Of a DNA stretch of 64,000 nt, positions 1 through 12,797 are shown piece after piece. The position numbers were made by a program, and so were the translations under genes. Source of the stretch: Macrosoma leucophasiata (taxonomy: Eukaryota > Arthropoda > Insecta > Lepidoptera > Hedylidae); assembly GCA_036365455.1 (NCBI GenBank), contig JAWQUS010000030.1:20666001-20730000 (forward strand), read 5' to 3'. The notes beneath the pieces were generated by a model. That model made no database searches. It was given only the letters and a program-made list of their open reading frames with translations, and was not told the origin of the DNA. Every line of letters starts with the position of its first letter. Position 1 is the stretch's first letter.

Positions 1-129
1 AGTTCTTTTTAATAGACGGATATAAGGATTGGAAGATAATTGATTGTGCCAAAATTGGAGAAATTGTTCCCTTATTTTATTGTTAACAAGTTGGATATAC
101 TTAGGTACAGTCCTCATACATTCATACAT

Positions 130-374
130 ATACAAAGGGGAAATGAGACATTCTACTGATATGCTTTTTACATTCGTTTATTATATTTAGTTAATATATG
201 TATATATAAGAATATCACTAAGTTAAGTTAGTGATATTCTTGACTATACATATATTTTTAATCTTGTTTGACATGTCTATCAATTGTAATTCACTTTAAT
301 TTATTTTGTTTGTTTTGACGTGTCCTAAGAGGTGCCTGTCACCCTAAATGAATAAATGAGTTTCTGATTCATTT
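130..374 (+). repeat. Retroelement 3' end, GATTCTGA type
   Basis: Matches 8364-8592 from gaaaagagacat-like start to aggtgcctgtcaccctaaat and tgagtttctgattc. It contains an extra inverted stretch at 195-254 that the other copies lack. Confidence 0.65.
195..254. repeat. Local inverted duplication in a retroelement end
   Basis: 14-bp perfect arms 208-221/228-241 (aagaatatcactaa) within a longer imperfect pair. The 8.4-kb copy of the same element has only the right arm. Confidence 0.75.
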
Positions 375-521
375 TTGAAACATCTTACACATTATTAATT
401 TAGGATGACAAACACCACTAACGAAACGTCAAATAAATTTAAAAAAAGAATACAGATGCACGTGTCATGTCAATTTAGAAACTAAAAAAAATAAGACTGT
501 CACTAAAAATAAACTTAATTT

Positions 522-523
522 AT

Positions 524-576
<53 letters not shown>
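522..576. repeat. (TA)n then (TG)n microsatellite
   Basis: About 42 bases of TA followed by TGTGTG; it is the 3' tail region of the - strand LINE that follows. Confidence 0.9.
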
Positions 577-870
577 CTTCACGCCAGGTCCCTAACGGGG
601 TAGGCAGAGAGTGTAGAGCGCCAGACATCCCGGTTCTGACAAACCTTTCGTGCCTCGTCTACCTTCATCATTCTCTTCATACATGCACGCCGATTCCTAA
701 GACTTTTGATCCCACCATCAGACAGAACTCGACCTATTTGGTCATGGTAGGTCAGCCTTGGTCTTCCTGGGCCTCTGCAACCATCCACATTCGCATTGTA
801 TATCTGTTTAGTCATTCGCTCATTCGACATTCTTTCTATATGCCCGAACCATCGGAGCATGCCTTTTTTA
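574..870 (-). pseudogene. LINE reverse transcriptase C-terminal fragment
   Basis: The - strand frame 579-860 reads 'MLRWFGHIERM', 'GPGRPRL' and 'NRRACMKRM', the conserved tail of non-LTR retrotransposon polymerases that I recognise from insect LINEs. The frame runs to the element's 3' end, which abuts the TA tract at 522-568. The catalytic domain is absent through 5' truncation. This copy has the longest intact tail frame of the copies here. Confidence 0.8.
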
Positions 871-1573
871 ATTTATTAAATCCTGCATCAAAATAGTTCC
901 TAATGATAACGGTGACGTTGAAGACAATCATTTAGCGGTGAATTACATTATACGGTGATGCTTACCAGGAATGTTCCTGGCAGTAACTCTATAAAATTTT
1001 ATTACTTGATAATGGAGATCGGCCCACGTTTACACCCAAGAAATAATTTATTCGGAGATAAAGATGTAATTATGTACAGCTTAGCGCTGTTTTTGTTTTT
1101 ATAACAACAAATTAACTTTTAATATGTTAATTTTTGTATCATATTTGTGTTTTTATCGTGCATAATTCTCTCCAGACACGAGAAAAATATGACAATTGAA
1201 ATTCAATTGTGTCTCGCCGCCGGTGGCCGTACGATCCTTGAAGGATTAATGTTTATAAGAATAACGACAAAGAATTTTGATGCATGAAGTAATGAATCCC
1301 CTTTTGTACTTACCAATTTTATTTTGCACGGTCTTGCAGGTAATTCATAACTTCTTACTAAAAATCTTTTCCTAGTAGATATCTTCTACAAAAAAGGTAT
1401 ATAAGTAGGTAATCCCTGAACAAAGTTATCTATTTCTAAGCCCACTGATCTACGCTAGGCTGCGCATAATTTTTTATAGATTTTTTTAAATGTTGACATT
1501 GGTATCTAAACACAATATGAAAAAAGAAGTCGCAAGAAAGTCTCAAATTTTTATCCCTGTTCATTGAAATTCA

Positions 1574-1775
1574 TGTTTTTGATAACAAATAAGCATGCAG
1601 TTCAAATTGTAAGTGAATACTGCAGCCTGTAAACATCTACACTAAAACCAGATATCATATAGATGCAATCGGTACCTTAAGTTGCTTGCCTAAGAGTATC
1701 CAACCGGAACAAGATAGTGCGGCAGATAAATTATGTAACACAGTTTAACCTTCGAGCTCTTCTACCACTAATAAC
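1574..1775 (-). repeat. Family A, diverged
   Basis: aagcatgcagttcaaattg to cgagctcttctaccact; about two-thirds kept. Confidence 0.6.
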
Positions 1776-2613
1776 TCCAATAGCAGTCATTGATCACTCA
1801 GCAAATTCGAGTGTTTCGCATAACATTAAAATAAACGAATGAATAGATGAGAAAGCATTTGATCCACGTCCAGATTTTCATGTTACAGTAAACAATGAGG
1901 GTCACGAGGCAGCCAACGGGGATGGAAGAGCCACGTGAGACGCGCACCTTATTGAAGTACGAGTACGTAATCAATTTCATCTGAAATAGCTGTTTCACAT
2001 ATCGCCAGCTAGTTCTGCTGGTGTGGTAATGAACGAAGTGGTATTGGAACGAACATAATAATATAAGATTGATAAATATGTGAGAATCATTTGCGGAAGA
2101 ATGTGTTTTAGATTGCAGTTTAATAAAAAACTTGAAAAAATGTAACTTTTCAACTCTGTTCCCGAAAAGCAGTTGGGCAGAGGAAATATATGAATACATG
2201 TAGACGCCCATTATTCGCCTTTTACGTATCAACTTTAGTAATAGATATCGAGGCGAGCCCATAGATATCACTTCACTCCGATGGAAGCACGGGGCAGCAG
2301 TCTACAAATTTAAAAAGATAATGCATCAATTTTTGTATTTTCAATAAATTGTTGAAAAAAGGCATGCTCCGATGGTTCGGGCATGTAGAAAGAATGTCGA
2401 ATGAGCGAATGACTAAACAGATATACAATGCGAATGTGGTTGGCTGCAGAGGCCCAGGAAGACCAAGACTGATCTACCATAACCGAATAGATCGAGTTCT
2501 GTCTGATGGTGGGTCAAAAGTCTTAGAAATCAGCGTGCATGTATGAAGAGAATGATGAAGGCAGACGAGGAACGAGAGGTATATTATTATTTTAAAGAAA
2601 AATGGAAAGAAAA

Positions 2614-2692
2614 ATTTGACTTCAGGCGAGACTCGAACTCGCGGCCTACTCGGAATCTAGTCCAGCCGCTCTTCCAATTGAGCTACTGAAGT
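2614..2692 (-). other. tRNA-like module, inverted partner
   Basis: Reverse complement of the module at 3514-3590 with one visible difference (ctcgg for ctggg in the anticodon arm). A and B boxes are intact. Confidence 0.65.
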
Positions 2693-3513
2693 CCTGCCCG
2701 ATTTGTCGAATCTTTCCTTCACATTTATTCATCGACTTTGGAACCAATAGACACCTTATGTAGGGCGAACGGTTTCTGTCAACGCATACGTATCAAGCTT
2801 ATATTATCCGCCATCTTAAAATGTTCATTTAATACCAACCACTTCCGTGATCTGAGAGTACATAAAATTTTCAAAAATAAAACGAATAAAAAAACATAAG
2901 ATGCCGAGTTTTAGTGTGAGATGGTGCAGTAAAATCACTAACACTTCTAATTTGAAAAAGGATGGTATTTGTTTTCACCGGTCAGTATTATAATACACAT
3001 AATAAATCAATAAATAATACAGAATAATATTCATGGTAGCTCAAGTTACGCTGGTCATGATTTGTTCTTTGACGTATTAAAAAATTTGAAAAATCTGTTA
3101 ACAATATAGTCCCATTTCCTCAGCAGTTCATAAAACTTTGCCATATTTCGATACGAGTATAAACGAAGTTTGTTAGTCATCCCTATGATTTTGAACTTCG
3201 TCTGCCTTCAGGCAGTTGACAGAACGAATTGTATGCAATAAATTGAACATTCTCAGTCAACAGGAAGGCTGATTGGTCTGTGCATTTATTGCATTGCTTT
3301 ATGGTAGCAGCAGCGCCATCAGCGCCATCTATTGCCAACTATGCTAGTTAGGCAACCGATATAATAGACTTTGCAGTTTATAGAATATCGTAAAGAAGTC
3401 GCTTTTACCCTTTATAATTGTTTTATATTATTTCGCATTAACACATGCTTGTTTTATATTATAAAGAAAAATGGAAAGAAAAATGTGAAGGAAAGATTCG
3501 ACAAATCGGACAG

Positions 3514-3590
3514 GACTTCAGTAGCTCAATTGGAAGAGCGGCTGGACTAGATTCCCAGTAGGCCGCGAGTTCGAGTCTCGCCTGAAGTCA
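3514..3590 (+). other. tRNA-like module with intact pol III boxes
   Basis: Folds as a cloverleaf by eye: acceptor ACTTCAG/CTGAAGT (3515-3521, 3582-3588), D-stem GCTC/GAGC, T-arm GCGAG-TTCGAGT-CTCGC with all five pairs. A box TAGCTCAATTGG and B box GTTCGAGTC match consensus. The anticodon arm has a 9-base loop, so it is not a working tRNA; it is the promoter head of a SINE-like repeat. Confidence 0.7.
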
Positions 3591-3895
3591 AATTTTTCTT
3601 TCCATTTTTCTTTAAAATAAAAATATATTTCACAAGCATGTGTTAATGCGAAATAATATAAAACAATTAACGAGAGGTATGTCAGGACCGGGATATCTGG
3701 CGCTCTACACTCTCTGCCTACCCCGTTAGGGACCTGGTGTGAAGATTCACACATACACACAATAAATTGTTAAATTTAGTTAATGCTAAAACTATGTATG
3801 ATGATGAATATAGAGTAAGCATCTTTTTGATAACATTTAATACGCGCATTGAAGATTGAAGTTTGATAGAGGAAAGCTAAAAAAAATTAACCCCC

Positions 3896-4036
3896 TTATT
3901 TATTAACGTATTTTAGCTAAAATGTTGCTAATCTCTCCTTTGTCCTTTTCTATCTTGCACATTTGACAATACAGCTGACAAAGACAAAGCATTCTATAGC
4001 ATAAACGTATCTAAAGTACGTTTATGAATAAGGGGT
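3896..4036. mobile_element. MITE, CCCCCTTATTCATAAACGT type
   Basis: Terminal inverted repeats around aaccccctta / gaataaggggt, ~140 bases, no coding. Same family as 56.7 kb; shares gttgctaatctctcctttgt. Confidence 0.7.
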
Positions 4037-4099
4037 AAATGTATAATTATATTTTTAATCTTACTTTTCATTGCTTGTTCTTCTTCAAATGAATGTTAC

Positions 4100-4215
4100 G
4101 ACCCAGTTGGTCTAGCGGTGTGAGATGACCGTTTGATTCGTAGGGTAGTGCATTCAATTCCCGCACAAATATTTGTAAGGCCTACAGTGGGACTGTGAGT
4201 GTAAGCGTATTTATT
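4100..4215 (+). repeat. tRNA-derived SINE, degraded
   Basis: Same type as the 38.4-kb copy: cccagttggtctagcggtgt head and gtgagtgtaagcgtattt end. The B box is eroded and part of the body is deleted. Confidence 0.65.
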
Positions 4216-5165
4216 GAAGGCAGTGCGTGCAATTAAAGTCAATAGGCACGACCAAAGACAAAACTCGAACTGGAAAAATCAGAAAAAAATACAACTAATA
4301 TTGAAAATCCTAGACGTTTTATATTGATGTATACTACAGCCTTTATTTAACATTTAAGAAAAATCAAGCTCGAAATTATATTTTTGCCACAGTTATGCCA
4401 TTCATTCGCAAGAGAGCAATTGGAAAATTGTATAAAGTAACGCCCGATAAGACAAACTGAGCCAAATATAATTTTGGTCGGTTGCCAGAAGATCTCGTAT
4501 GAGAGAACTTTTGTTTTACCCAATAAATAAACCAGATTAACGGTTACGGGTCAAACACATAACTTCTTTCCGAGTGCGGTTGGTTATTTGTTGCTAAGCT
4601 TTTTTGCAAGCATGACTCCGCAACCTTGAATGGGGTTTTTCCTGCATTATGTCATGGGTGCGGAGCTTGAATGATTATTAATAAAACTAAATCCATTTAA
4701 GATGTAAACTCGAACGATTCTTCGTTTTAATACTCACGTCTTAAAACTCATTTTATGTTTCACGACCAGTAATCAGCGTTCACTTATCTGCCTACTTATT
4801 CCCGCAAGAAAAAGTTTAGGTGATATTTTTCTTTGTGTGTATCTTTTGAATTGTGGAGTGCTTCGAATTGAATCAAGCTATTTTATGCCTTACCAGTAAC
4901 GTAATAGAGAATCTTGTTGCGTATTCTCTCGCAACAAATCCATCAGTAATTTGCGGTTAGCAACAAAACATATGCTCGAAAAATGACGAAACATTTTCTC
5001 AATTCATTGCGAGACATATTTTATCAGTCGCTATTGGTTGAAAAACTTTCTGCTGATAATCTACACACACTCTTAGATCTTATTACATCATCACTGGTTA
5101 TAGTTGAATAGGTAACAGGTATGATTTATTTTTAACAGCTTTACTAACTGTCAGCTTGTAAGATT

Positions 5166-5432
5166 TACTGACGGTAGAGTTGCACTGTCGGAGCTCGAGG
5201 GTGTACCGCAAATTACCTAATCTATCTGCCACCAAATATTAGTGTTCAGCACTATCGTATTATGCTTAGATAGTAATATTATATGGCACCTTAACAACTA
5301 TCACAGAGGCCTCAGTGGTAGCAACGCATTTGCATTTACACCCTTAGTTTTGTGTTGTTGGTTATAAGCAATAAGTATTCACTTAAATCCACGTGCACTG
5401 CAAACTTGCTTAAGTACCACTATCACCAAAAA
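5166..5432 (+). repeat. Family A, diverged
   Basis: actgacggtagagttgcact to a degraded cttaagtaccactatcacc end. Confidence 0.65.
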
Positions 5433-8363
5433 TACTATAACAACCGATTTAAAATAAAGTAGCTAAGTTTTGTGGAGTAAAATATATTAATGACCCAGCA
5501 ATAAGATAAGTAAATACAGTGAAAAACAATGTTGACGAGGAATGTTAAACCGCATATAAATAAAGCAATTAAATGGTTCCACGGATATTGTTGGATTGAC
5601 AAACATTTGTACGACAAAAGCGTGTTTACATCCAACAGTTTCCGCTCCGAGAAATTTAAGGAGATCATACACAACGTAAACTGTAAACAGAGATTTCGAG
5701 TTAAGCTGTTCAGTTTGTTTATTTTGATTGTTATTGTTATTAGTAAATTGTTTATTCGTAAGCAATGTTTGCTCTGTATCCCGGCCGAGGAAGTTATTAG
5801 CTTCCTACTGCTTGTTTATTACCGGTATATGCGAGGGTTTCGTTTTAGTAGGAACCGTTTCATTATATTAATTGTTATTTACGTTGTTTGCCAGATAGGT
5901 TTGTGGGTTATATAAATGGGAGAGATGACAAGGCCTTAAATATGTGTTTTATTTTGTCTCCAAACTTAAAATGCAAATGAGAAATTTAATGAAATTATGT
6001 TTTCTGATTCCTCCTTTTTCTTACGTCGATAAAAATAATCCTAAGATCCGAAAATACATTTGTTTGTAAAAAAAAAATCAGTCCTACCAATATACAAATA
6101 ATGCTTATAACTGGAGTAAATACAAAGGGATACAACAGGAAAACTTGAGAAATCTCAAAATACAAGAACAAAATGAAATGAAAAAACAAGGAAATTCAGG
6201 AAAGTAAACGAAAAAATCGTTCGTTGGTTAAAAAAAAAACGAAGGAGAAAATTAAATAGAGTATACGTGTTTTCTTAAAGCTTTGAAACGGAACCCCTTG
6301 TAGGGGAGTATGACTCGCACTTGAGTGATTATATTGTAACAGCCCAACTCGCTACTAAATTTATTTGAAGTGTACGAAATAATAGCTCGAAGACGTAGCA
6401 ATTTGCTTTTGGTAACGAACCGTATAATATTAAATTGAGATGTAGAATTATTTAGACATATAATTTTTTATGTTATGAAGCTATTTTACTCTGAAGAAAT
6501 GTAATATGTGTAATGTTTATAAAACTAATCAGGTGATTGATTGAGTGACTAAAATACGACAAAGTAATACAAGCGTACATTTTTATATATTTGTATCAAC
6601 AATTTCACAATAATTTAAATATGTACGAAAATTAAAAAGGAAATTCTATGTTGGACGCAACAGCTCGTATAATTTTAATTGGACAGCATTAACGTGCACA
6701 AAAAATAGGTTTAATTTGGTGAATACTATGTATATAAGTTCTGTAGACCATCATAAGATTATCTTCATTGTCTACATCTAAATATAATGTATAATTGATA
6801 ATTTAACCTCAGCAAGATTTGGTCAAAACAAAATGAATAGTCCATTGTCAGTGTTAGCATAAGGACCTTCTAGCCTAAAGGTATACTTACTTATCGCTTA
6901 ATAGTATTTGCACATTGTCATTTATAAGTTTTATGTTTATAAAACTAAATGATATTAAGTATTCAATTTCTACAATCTTCTCAAAACATAGTCTTTTAAT
7001 TTGTATATAAGTCGATTCGTTTTATTCTTTAAAACAAGGCTTGCGCTTTAGTTGAATCATTTAGGAATATCGATATTCCTTAACTTGAGAATGAGATCTA
7101 TGATCGCGGTTGTTGTGTTTTTAGTTTTAAGATTTAATCTCCTCAATAAAACAAAGATGAAAACTGACTATCTTTCGTTGGTTTACTACCTTTAATAGAT
7201 TCATTTATAATTACAATTTTTTCTTTATTGGGTCGTACTCACAAACTTCTGCACATGGAAGTCGGTATATTATTAAACTATAATATTAAGGTTCGAGTCC
7301 TCAAGACTCATAGTATTTCTAACTTTACAATCCACTTATCATAGTGTAACAATAAAATAGGGGCCAAAATAGCACCTTGAGTAATTCGCGCGCATTAGCC
7401 TCGTATTTAGTCGCGACAATGTATGTCTCCTTGGACAGTCTAGAATATTAATGAACTCGTCCGTTTGTATCAGTTTTGGACATATCTAACTAGTGTGTTG
7501 ACATCCTGTGAAGGATTTCATCCTTTCCATTTTTTGAGTTCACTGCCAAGGCCAGTTATGTAATTTTGGTGGCTGTAAATCGTGCTCGGAATACCAAATT
7601 AGGAGAAGAGGATTTGAAGATCAACAGAAAAAAGCCTCTCATACTTTGCATCTGACAATATATGCATATGAGAGATATTTATATACTTAACAATAAAGAT
7701 ATAGGTAACGTTAGTCTTAAAGATAAACTAGAAAAATCATTACAAGACCATCAATCGAATCAAACTTACGAAACCTCAAAAAAATATTCGAAGGACAGAA
7801 AAATGAAGTGTAGTTAATTTAGCAACAATAACCAGACTTTCCTGAACAATAAATACACCACTCATACCCTAAAATACACAAGGCTGCACATGAACACGCA
7901 AATGTTGCCTCATTAACACTATTTATGTTTAAAACCTCTGTCTCCGAGGTCACACGAAATTGATTTCCGTTAAAAACTTACCTCAATAAAGTTCTGGTAC
8001 TGTATTTATCCAATTGGCAATTATAACTGAGATTTAACCTTTAACTTTGGCCGTGGTTAACTGACGGGTTGAAGTTGTGGAACGGGGATAGAGGGTGTCC
8101 AAAATGTCATTTGTATGTCAAGTGGCCGCTGACCTCAGCTAAGGAGTTATGGACACACGAATGCCGTTGTTTTCAAGTTTAAACGAATATTAATTAATAT
8201 TATTATCTTTTTAAATAAAGTATAAGCCACGGATTGAGTCTGAATTATGGACAAATCTGAAAGCCAAGTTAACGTTCGAGACATCTTACCTTATCACATT
8301 ACATGTCATGTTATGATACACACAAAGTCTATCGACCACGAAACTAGAACATTATTTCTGACC
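5433..8363. other. AT-rich stretch with no recognised element
   Basis: A 128-codon ORF (5529-5915) has two hydrophobic stretches but low complexity and no family match; ORFs of this size are expected by chance at this base composition. Nothing else seen. Confidence 0.5.
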
Positions 8364-8592
8364 AAAAAGGGGAAAAGAGACATTTTACTGATATACTTTT
8401 TACATTAGTTTATGACATTTAGTTTTATCTTAGTGATATTCTTGACTTTACATATATTTTTTATCTTGTTTGACATGTATATCAATTGTTATTCGCTTTA
8501 ATTTATTTTGTTTGTTTTTGACGTGTCATAAGAGGTGCCTGTCACCCTAAATGAATAAATGAGTTTCTGATTCTGATTCTGATTCTGACCGC
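8364..8592 (+). repeat. Retroelement 3' end with (GATTCT) tail
   Basis: As the first copy, ending gattctgattctgattctg, a simple-repeat tail of the kind seen on several insect LINEs. Confidence 0.65.
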
Positions 8593-8721
8593 TAACCACT
8601 ATTTTCATGAAAATTTGAGTCCATGCATCAAATGCTGAAACTACAAAGAAGGTAGAAACGAAAACATGGCAAAATGCATTTAGACATTTTTAATGTCCCC
8701 GTAATAATTACCACAAAACAA

Positions 8722-8868
8722 AACATCTTAGGCCTCAGGAGTGGCGACGCATTTGCATTTTTGACCTCCGAATTTTGTGTAGATCTAGATATCTATAGCC
8801 TGCAGTATTCACTAAACATCATTGCAAACTGCATGCGTGTTTGCCACTTTATGACATAAAAAAAAAGA
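8722..8868 (+). repeat. Family A, 5'-truncated
   Basis: catcttaggcctcaggagtg to atgacataaaaaaaaa. Confidence 0.75.
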
Positions 8869-9506
8869 TTTCACTATCAAACCATTGAGCCAGCTTAAAA
8901 TTTACATAAGGTACATTTAATGCTAGAAATGATACAATTGGCACACGCCCACAAATCCTAATGATGGTAAGTCGATATCTAAAAGATCTAATCTGTTCGC
9001 AAATTGAAACGCGACTCGACTGTTGTCAGCCTTTGTTTTAGCACAATAGGTCGCGTGCCTGCCTGCCAGCCGAGATTTGGTAATGATAACCATTGCCATG
9101 TATATTGTTCGTGTGATGCTATTGTTATTATGTTAGGCACTTTAAAAAAAAGCTATTCAAAGCTTATATACTCGTATACTTTTACTAGTTGATCCAATAG
9201 ACTCCTTTTTTTTAGAAAAAAGACCATTTTAATACTTTTTGTCCTCATATTTTCCTCGCCATGAGAACCAGGTTCTCCAGAAACCCAGCCGTTCTCGAGT
9301 TTAAAAAAGTGAAAGCCTGACTGAATATCTTCGTTAGTATGTAGCTCGCGTAAACCAGCTAGAAGTTTATCTTCTCAAGAATTCTCTACAACCTTCTAAA
9401 TCCGTGCGGGTTCTACTCTGAAAAACTGCGGTAAAGTAATCTGTTCAATCAATTCATACAAACTAAAAGCAATTCACTGTCCATCAATCAGATAACCAAA
9501 TATTGA

Positions 9507-9766
9507 AAGCATGCAGTTCACATTGATGTTAAGTGAAGACTGCAGCCTATATACACCCACACAAACACCAAGGTCAAAATGCAGATGCATTACCACTCCT
9601 GTGGCCTAAGGTGTTATGCCTCTGTGCCGGAAATAGCAGGGCCGTACATTTCCACCTCACTGGAACACGATAGTGCTGAACACTGCCATTTAGCGGCAAG
9701 TATATTAGGTAATGCGGTGGTGCCTACGCCCGCGAGCTACGTCACTGGAGCTCTACCACCAGTAAA
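9507..9766 (-). repeat. Family A, poly(A) end missing
   Basis: gcatgcagttcacattgatg to ggagctctaccaccagtaaa. The ORF at 9579-9839 is carried by the repeat. Confidence 0.8.
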
Positions 9767-10138
9767 ATGCTTTCTCTATGCTTTCTCTATATTTAGCACA
9801 ATAGCGACTATTGCTACAATTGTGCAGCATATAGTTTAGGTACCTTATCCACAATGTAAACTGTGCCTTATCGGCAATGCCCTCAACTATAGAGCCTTCC
9901 TCTTCTATGGTTATATCTTTATTATTCTTTATCAGTATAAAATAATAATATCTACGTAGTGTTACATTGTAGTAAGCTATTAAAATTTAAAAATATGATT
10001 TTGTTTCTTTTATAATGTACACTTTCTGAACAGATTAATATCAATATTAAAGTTATCTGCTATACAAAGTTGCAAGGCCGCCATAGTAACATTAAATTAC
10101 CACTTTAAGCTAGTGCCTTTCACGCTTCACTAATTTAT

Positions 10139-10397
10139 TTTTTTTGTAATAAAAGTGGCAAATAAGCATGCAGTTCACATTGATGTTAAGTGATTACTGC
10201 AGCCTATAGACACCCACGCAATGACCAGAGATCAAAATGCAGATGCGTTGCCACTCCTGAGGTCTAAGGTGTTATGCCTCTGTGCCGGAAATTACAGGGC
10301 CGTACATCACTACCGGACCAGAACACGACAGTGCTGAACACTACCATTTAGCGGCATGTATATTAGCCGCGTCACTGGAGCGCTACCACCAGTTAAG
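10139..10397 (-). repeat. Family A, small internal deletion
   Basis: tttttgtaataaaagtggca to agcgctaccaccagttaa; lacks the gtaatgcggtggtgcctac block. Confidence 0.8.
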
Positions 10398-10636
10398 TTT
10401 GAAGATCCTCGATTTGACATCGAAATATGATGGAATATACATTTTAATTTCTTAGCTGGAGCCCTTTCATACTATGGATAAACACATTCTAGTTGAAAGA
10501 AATGGGAATTATTGTTGGTAGGCAGTGAGGGAATTCAAAGGCGTAGGCACCACCGCATTACGTAACTGCTGATAGACTGCAGCGTCACGCTGTGAAACTA
10601 CCACCACTACGATCGCATTAAAACACAACAAATTTT

Positions 10637-10880
10637 TACTGGTGGTAGAGCTCCAGTGACGGAGCTCGCGGGCGTCGGCACCACCACATTACCTATAAAC
10701 TTGCCGCTAAGTATGGCCCCGTAATAACTATCACAGAGACATACACCATAAAAGTCTCAGAGGTGGCAACGCATCTGCATTTTGTCTTCTGGCCTTTGTG
10801 TCTATAGGCTGCAGTCATCACTTAACATAAATGTGAACTGCAAGCTTGTTTGCCACTTCCATAACATAAAAAAAAAAACA
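10637..10880 (+). repeat. Family A, internal deletion
   Basis: actggtggtagagctccagt to ccataacataaaaaaa; the gtgttcagcactatcgtg block is lost. Confidence 0.85.
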
Positions 10881-10897
10881 AATTACAGCACATCCCC

Positions 10898-10976
10898 CAT
10901 GTGATGCAAAAGGGCTGGGATCTTTGGGGGAAGCCTTTGTCTAGCAGTGGACGTCTCTCGGATGAAATAACGAATA
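10898..10976 (-). repeat. Family E fragment
   Basis: gggaagcctttgtctagcag and tggacgtctctcgg; reverse copy of the left end. Confidence 0.6.
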
Positions 10977-11426
10977 AATCACGATGTATACTTTCATATT
11001 ATAATCCTCTAATAACTTAAACGCACTATTAAAGTTGAACCTCCATCAAATATTCGACCAATATTCATAGCACACAACACCATATCGTTACGCCCGAAGC
11101 GGTTCGCGTTCAGATAATAAGCGCGCCACAGTCTATCATTTTTTCGACCTTTGTGCCACAAAAACTGGCCTGGCCTATTGTTCCCTAACGAACCTACTAT
11201 CGGAGCGATCTTGGGGCCTATTCTCAAAACATACTCGATTTTGTTTCAGCTTGGAATCGTTCGTTTACTCCGATTAATTATAGCGATACTCAGTACGGCT
11301 TTGTTAAAACTACAGAATATAGAAATTAAAGTAAAAATGGAAGGAGAAATTTAACTTCGGTCAGAAATAGAACCTGCGACTTCAGGATAACAAAAAAAGC
11401 CTCAACAAGATGGACCGACAACCTAG

Positions 11427-11552
11427 TGCGCTTGCCAGGGCCGCCCTCATCCAGCGACAGCGATTGCCACGCACCATTCGTTGTGACAAATTTTTAGTGA
11501 GGTCTTTCTCCATCGGCCTTTTGGCTGAAATGATGATAATGACGAATACCGT
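11427..11552 (-). repeat. Family E fragment
   Basis: gccgccctcatccagcgac, then catcggccttttggctgaaa and a ATGATGATAATGA tract, read on -. Confidence 0.55.
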
Positions 11553-11935
11553 ATTATGTAATGACTACTACCGATATGGATAGTCTCTTTTTTTCTTATT
11601 AAGAAACCCGTTTCATGATCTTGTGAGTTCAGATATAGTAAATTAGCAGTAACATAACCGATTTCCCATACTATTAACTGTGTGTTTACTGATGAATGAA
11701 TACTGACTACTGCAGCTGGTATAAACATAAGTACATAAAATTTTAAGATTTCTACACAGATGGATCGCTAAACTGCATGCCAATCATGGCGATGACGGTA
11801 TACTTAGGAAAGGCTTTTAACCAGATGTGTACCTACGTCTTTTGGCTGAAGTATGAGAATATACGTAGATGGCATAAAACGCTGACAAAGCATTGTGTCT
11901 GAAATTACAAATCACAGTCACACTATAAAATATTG

Positions 11936-12166
11936 CCCGAAATACATTTTTTTATGTGAAATGATTGACAGACAAGCAGACGAGCCACCTGATGGAAAGT
12001 GGTTACCGTCGCCTATGAACATTTGCAATATCAAGGGAGTTGTCAACGCTCTGCCAGCCCTGAAGGACTCTTTTGACGCCAGTTCTGAAGAACCCCATAT
12101 TGTAGCGCTAGGGGAATACCTCAGAGGGAAGTTCGTTCCACAATTTGAACGTTCTAAACAGGAATG
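11936..12166 (+). repeat. Family B (GACGAGCCACCTGATGG)
   Basis: ttttttatgtgaaatgattg, gcagacgagccacctgatgg, ttgtcaacgctctgcc, gttcgttccacaatttg. A relative of family A common in Lepidoptera. Its 90-codon ORF is a by-product of the repeat. Confidence 0.65.
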
Positions 12167-12631
12167 AACGCATTGGAACTTCTCTCTTTGGCGAGTGGTG
12201 CAATGTAGGAATGGAGACTAAACATATTATTATCTCGATAACAGCTGTATGAAGTTTTATGTACTTACGTGATTCCCAGTTCATTAACTACAACTTGTTA
12301 AATAAAAATAATCAGGTTCTTACTACACATCGGTACATTGTTATTTGAGAATAGGCCCTCTGATATGTAAGGGGTTCAATACACATACACGTATAGCCGG
12401 AGGCTATGTTAAAATTATATTTTGTTTCGCATCTATTCGATGTGATGGAGAAAACTTTAATATGTTTTGAATGAATACAAAGATACAACAATTATTTGTT
12501 TTAAGTAATTTTGTTTTTAATCCACATATCGTAGACAAAAAAAAACTGAATCTCCCATAATATGAGACTCATAAATGCCAGCGATGAGTTAAACAAATGC
12601 TAACTGTGGGTGTTCGCATTGCAGTTAGTTG

Positions 12632-12797
12632 TATAGCCCCGTAATAACTATCACAGAGACATGCAACTAATGTCTGAGAGGTGGCAACGCATATGCATTT
12701 TGACCTCTGGTCTTTGTGTGAGTGTCTATACGCTGCAGTCATCACTTAACATCAATGTGAACTGCATGCTTGTTTGCCACCTTCATTACATTTAAAA
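12632..12797 (+). repeat. Family A, 5'-truncated
   Basis: tagccccgtaataactatca to ccttcattacatttaaaag. Confidence 0.75.

Larger units (their letters stand above)
2582..3667. mobile_element. 1.09-kb element with two inverted tRNA-like modules
   Basis: It interrupts a LINE and is flanked by a 12-bp duplication. A ~140-bp block at 2590-2729 recurs inverted at 3472-3611, nearly perfectly, and each block holds a tRNA-like module. A second, 35-bp inverted pair (3416-3450 and 3635-3669, approximate) surrounds the right block. The middle (2730-3280) is AT-rich with no ORF. A shorter relative sits at 55713-55965 with a single module, so the right block here seems to be an added inverted copy. Confidence 0.65.
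2347..3765 (+). pseudogene. LINE RT C-terminal fragment, split by an insert
   Basis: 2347-2581 carries 'MLRWFGHVERM' and 'GPGRPRL'; 3668-3765 resumes with the sequence that follows in the 36-kb copy (gtcaggaccgggatatctgg to ggtgtgaagattcacacata). Between them lies a 1.09-kb element flanked by a 12-bp duplication, aacgagaggtat. Reading frames are broken after 2546. Confidence 0.8.

Noticed and set aside
1798..2271. 157-codon ORF on the - strand
   Set aside because: No recognisable motif, low-complexity composition, no start or splice support, overlaps no known family; an ORF of this size can occur by chance in 64 kb.
3514..3590. Functional tRNA gene
   Set aside because: The anticodon loop has nine bases and the sequence is repeated with the same flanks at 2.6 and 55.7 kb, so it is a SINE-like head.
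5529..5915. 128-codon ORF with hydrophobic stretches, possible receptor fragment
   Set aside because: No conserved chemoreceptor motif seen; the hydrophobicity follows from T-rich codons.
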